Of a stretch of DNA of 64,000 nucleotides, positions 63,492-64,000 are shown one piece after another. A model generated the notes under the pieces. The model was not told the DNA's origin and made no database searches. It saw only the letters and a list, made by a program, of their open reading frames with translations. How positions within the stretch are numbered: position 1 is the first letter of the stretch; every line of letters starts with the position of its first letter. Source of the DNA: Caldicellulosiruptor saccharolyticus DSM 8903 (GTDB taxonomy: Bacteria; Bacillota; Thermoanaerobacteria; Caldicellulosiruptorales; Caldicellulosiruptoraceae); the NCBI RefSeq assembly GCF_000016545.1, contig NC_009437.1, positions 2,568,501 to 2,632,500 of the forward strand, read 5' to 3'. Position numbers and translations under genes: made by a program.

Positions 63492-64000
63492 TTAAAAATA
63501 TTTCGTATATTCTTCTCTTATCTTCTTTATCCTCTCAATCTCAACTCCAGTTGCCTCAGCTATAAAATTATCATCAAATCCTTTTTGTATAAGCCTTCTC
63601 ACAATTTCCTCTTCTTTTCGCTGTATACCTTCCTTTATACCTTCCTGTATACCTTCCTCATAGCCTTTTTCTTTGCCTTTTTCCTCTGCTTCTCTGTAAT
63701 ACTCCTGTATCAGCTGCTGAACATTGAATATAAACTCGCCCACATCTTCCACCCCCTCAGCTTCTATCTTCTTTAGCAGTTCATCTATCCTGCTCTCCAT
63801 CTCCTCTCTCACCTGCGGTTTTACTATCCTCAAAAGCCATGAACAAAACACTTTTAGCTGCACCTGTGGTAACTTACAAATATATTCTGACACTTCACTG
63901 AGCTTCTCTACAAACTCCTCTGCATTTCTTCTTGACTTTTCTAAATAAAGAATAATACTTAAAAGGTCTAACCTGCTTTTTAGCTTTTCATCATCAAGCC
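63492..64000 (-). CDS. Rpn family recombination-promoting nuclease / putative transposase, C-terminal part
   Basis: The frame stays open to the right edge of the window; the apparent GTG at 63893 is internal. The visible ~169 residues end with the typical Rpn tail: charged repeats G-K-E-K-G-Y-E-E-G-I-Q-E-G-I-K-E-G then R-L-I-Q-K-G-F-D-D-N-F-I-A-E-A-T-G-V. The PD-(D/E)xK nuclease core lies outside the window. Rpn-type genes are numerous in thermophilic clostridia and promote recA-independent recombination. Confidence 0.8.
   Translation of the reverse strand, partial: LDDEKLKSRLDLLSIILYLEKSRRNAEEFVEKLSEVSEYICKLPQVQLKVFCSWLLRIVKPQVREEMESRIDELLKKIEAEGVEDVGEFIFNVQQLIQEYYREAEEKGKEKGYEEGIQEGIKEGIQRKEEEIVRRLIQKGFDDNFIAEATGVEIERIKKIREEYTKYF

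Noticed and set aside
63601-63680. Short tandem repeats in the Rpn-type gene as a CRISPR or satellite
   Set aside because: They encode the usual E-G-I-Q-E-G/K-E-G tail of the protein in frame, with no spacers.

Overview
The window looks like a chromosomal segment of a thermophilic, anaerobic, plant-polymer-degrading Bacillota bacterium close to Caldicellulosiruptor. This is an inference from low-GC coding with Bacillota-type ribosome binding sites, two SLH surface proteins, a CE7 sugar-ester esterase and a GH13 glucosidase, a fructose PTS, a rubrerythrin, a sodium-pump decarboxylase, and a Mo-type nif cluster in which nifE is present but nifN is not. I saw no rRNA, tRNA or CRISPR array.

Layout. 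1-6.9 kb: envelope glycosyltransferase and PlsY-like acyltransferase, GH13 glucosidase, Fur/PerR-type regulator with rubrerythrin, a SHOCT protein, a secreted protein and a CPBP protease. 6.9-10.5 kb: ABC exporter pair and CE7 esterase. 10.6-16.3 kb: one fructose-PTS operon (fruR-fruK-IIA-IIBC-ptsH-ptsI) behind a strong promoter with three operator-like repeats. 16.3-18.1 kb: decayed DNA, with an IS30 transposase remnant and a head-on junction between a broken Uma2-type gene and a broken MazF-type toxin whose antitoxin survives. 18.2-30.6 kb: SLH protein with a five-fold repeat, MacAB-like efflux set, NPCBM-type secreted protein, and a large SLH/S-layer-type protein. 30.7-35.8 kb: chemoreceptor, orphan amino-acid-type binding protein, and a Panacea-type antitoxin whose toxin partner is a pseudogene.

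36-56.3 kb is the centre of interest: one unidirectional (minus-strand) nitrogen array reading amtB-glnK-urtABCDE-ureABC-nifH-nifI1-nifI2-nifD-nifK-nifE-nifB-nafY-modA-modB-nifV-like. It combines ammonium uptake and PII sensing, urea import, urease, nitrogenase, cofactor assembly and molybdate uptake. The urea module lies between two perfect 83-bp direct repeats (45864-45946 and 54487-54569). The repeat is the 5' part of a highly structured leader upstream of nifH, so the urea genes appear to have been inserted into that leader, leaving a leader copy in front of both urtA and nifH. An IS256-family element with an 8-bp target duplication then landed in the end of ureA. It removes the last nine codons and supplies two bases of the new stop codon. 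No urease accessory genes (ureDEFG) are in the window.

56.4-64 kb: AbiEii-type remnant, DUF6922-type ORF, a TnpB-only IS200/IS605-type element, a methyltransferase, a sodium-pumping decarboxylase operon (oadA-oadG-BCCP-oadB) and the 3' part of an Rpn-type nuclease gene.

Start codons were moved downstream of the longest ORF wherever a clear Shine-Dalgarno sequence decided the case. Family assignments come from recognised motifs and were not checked by database search.
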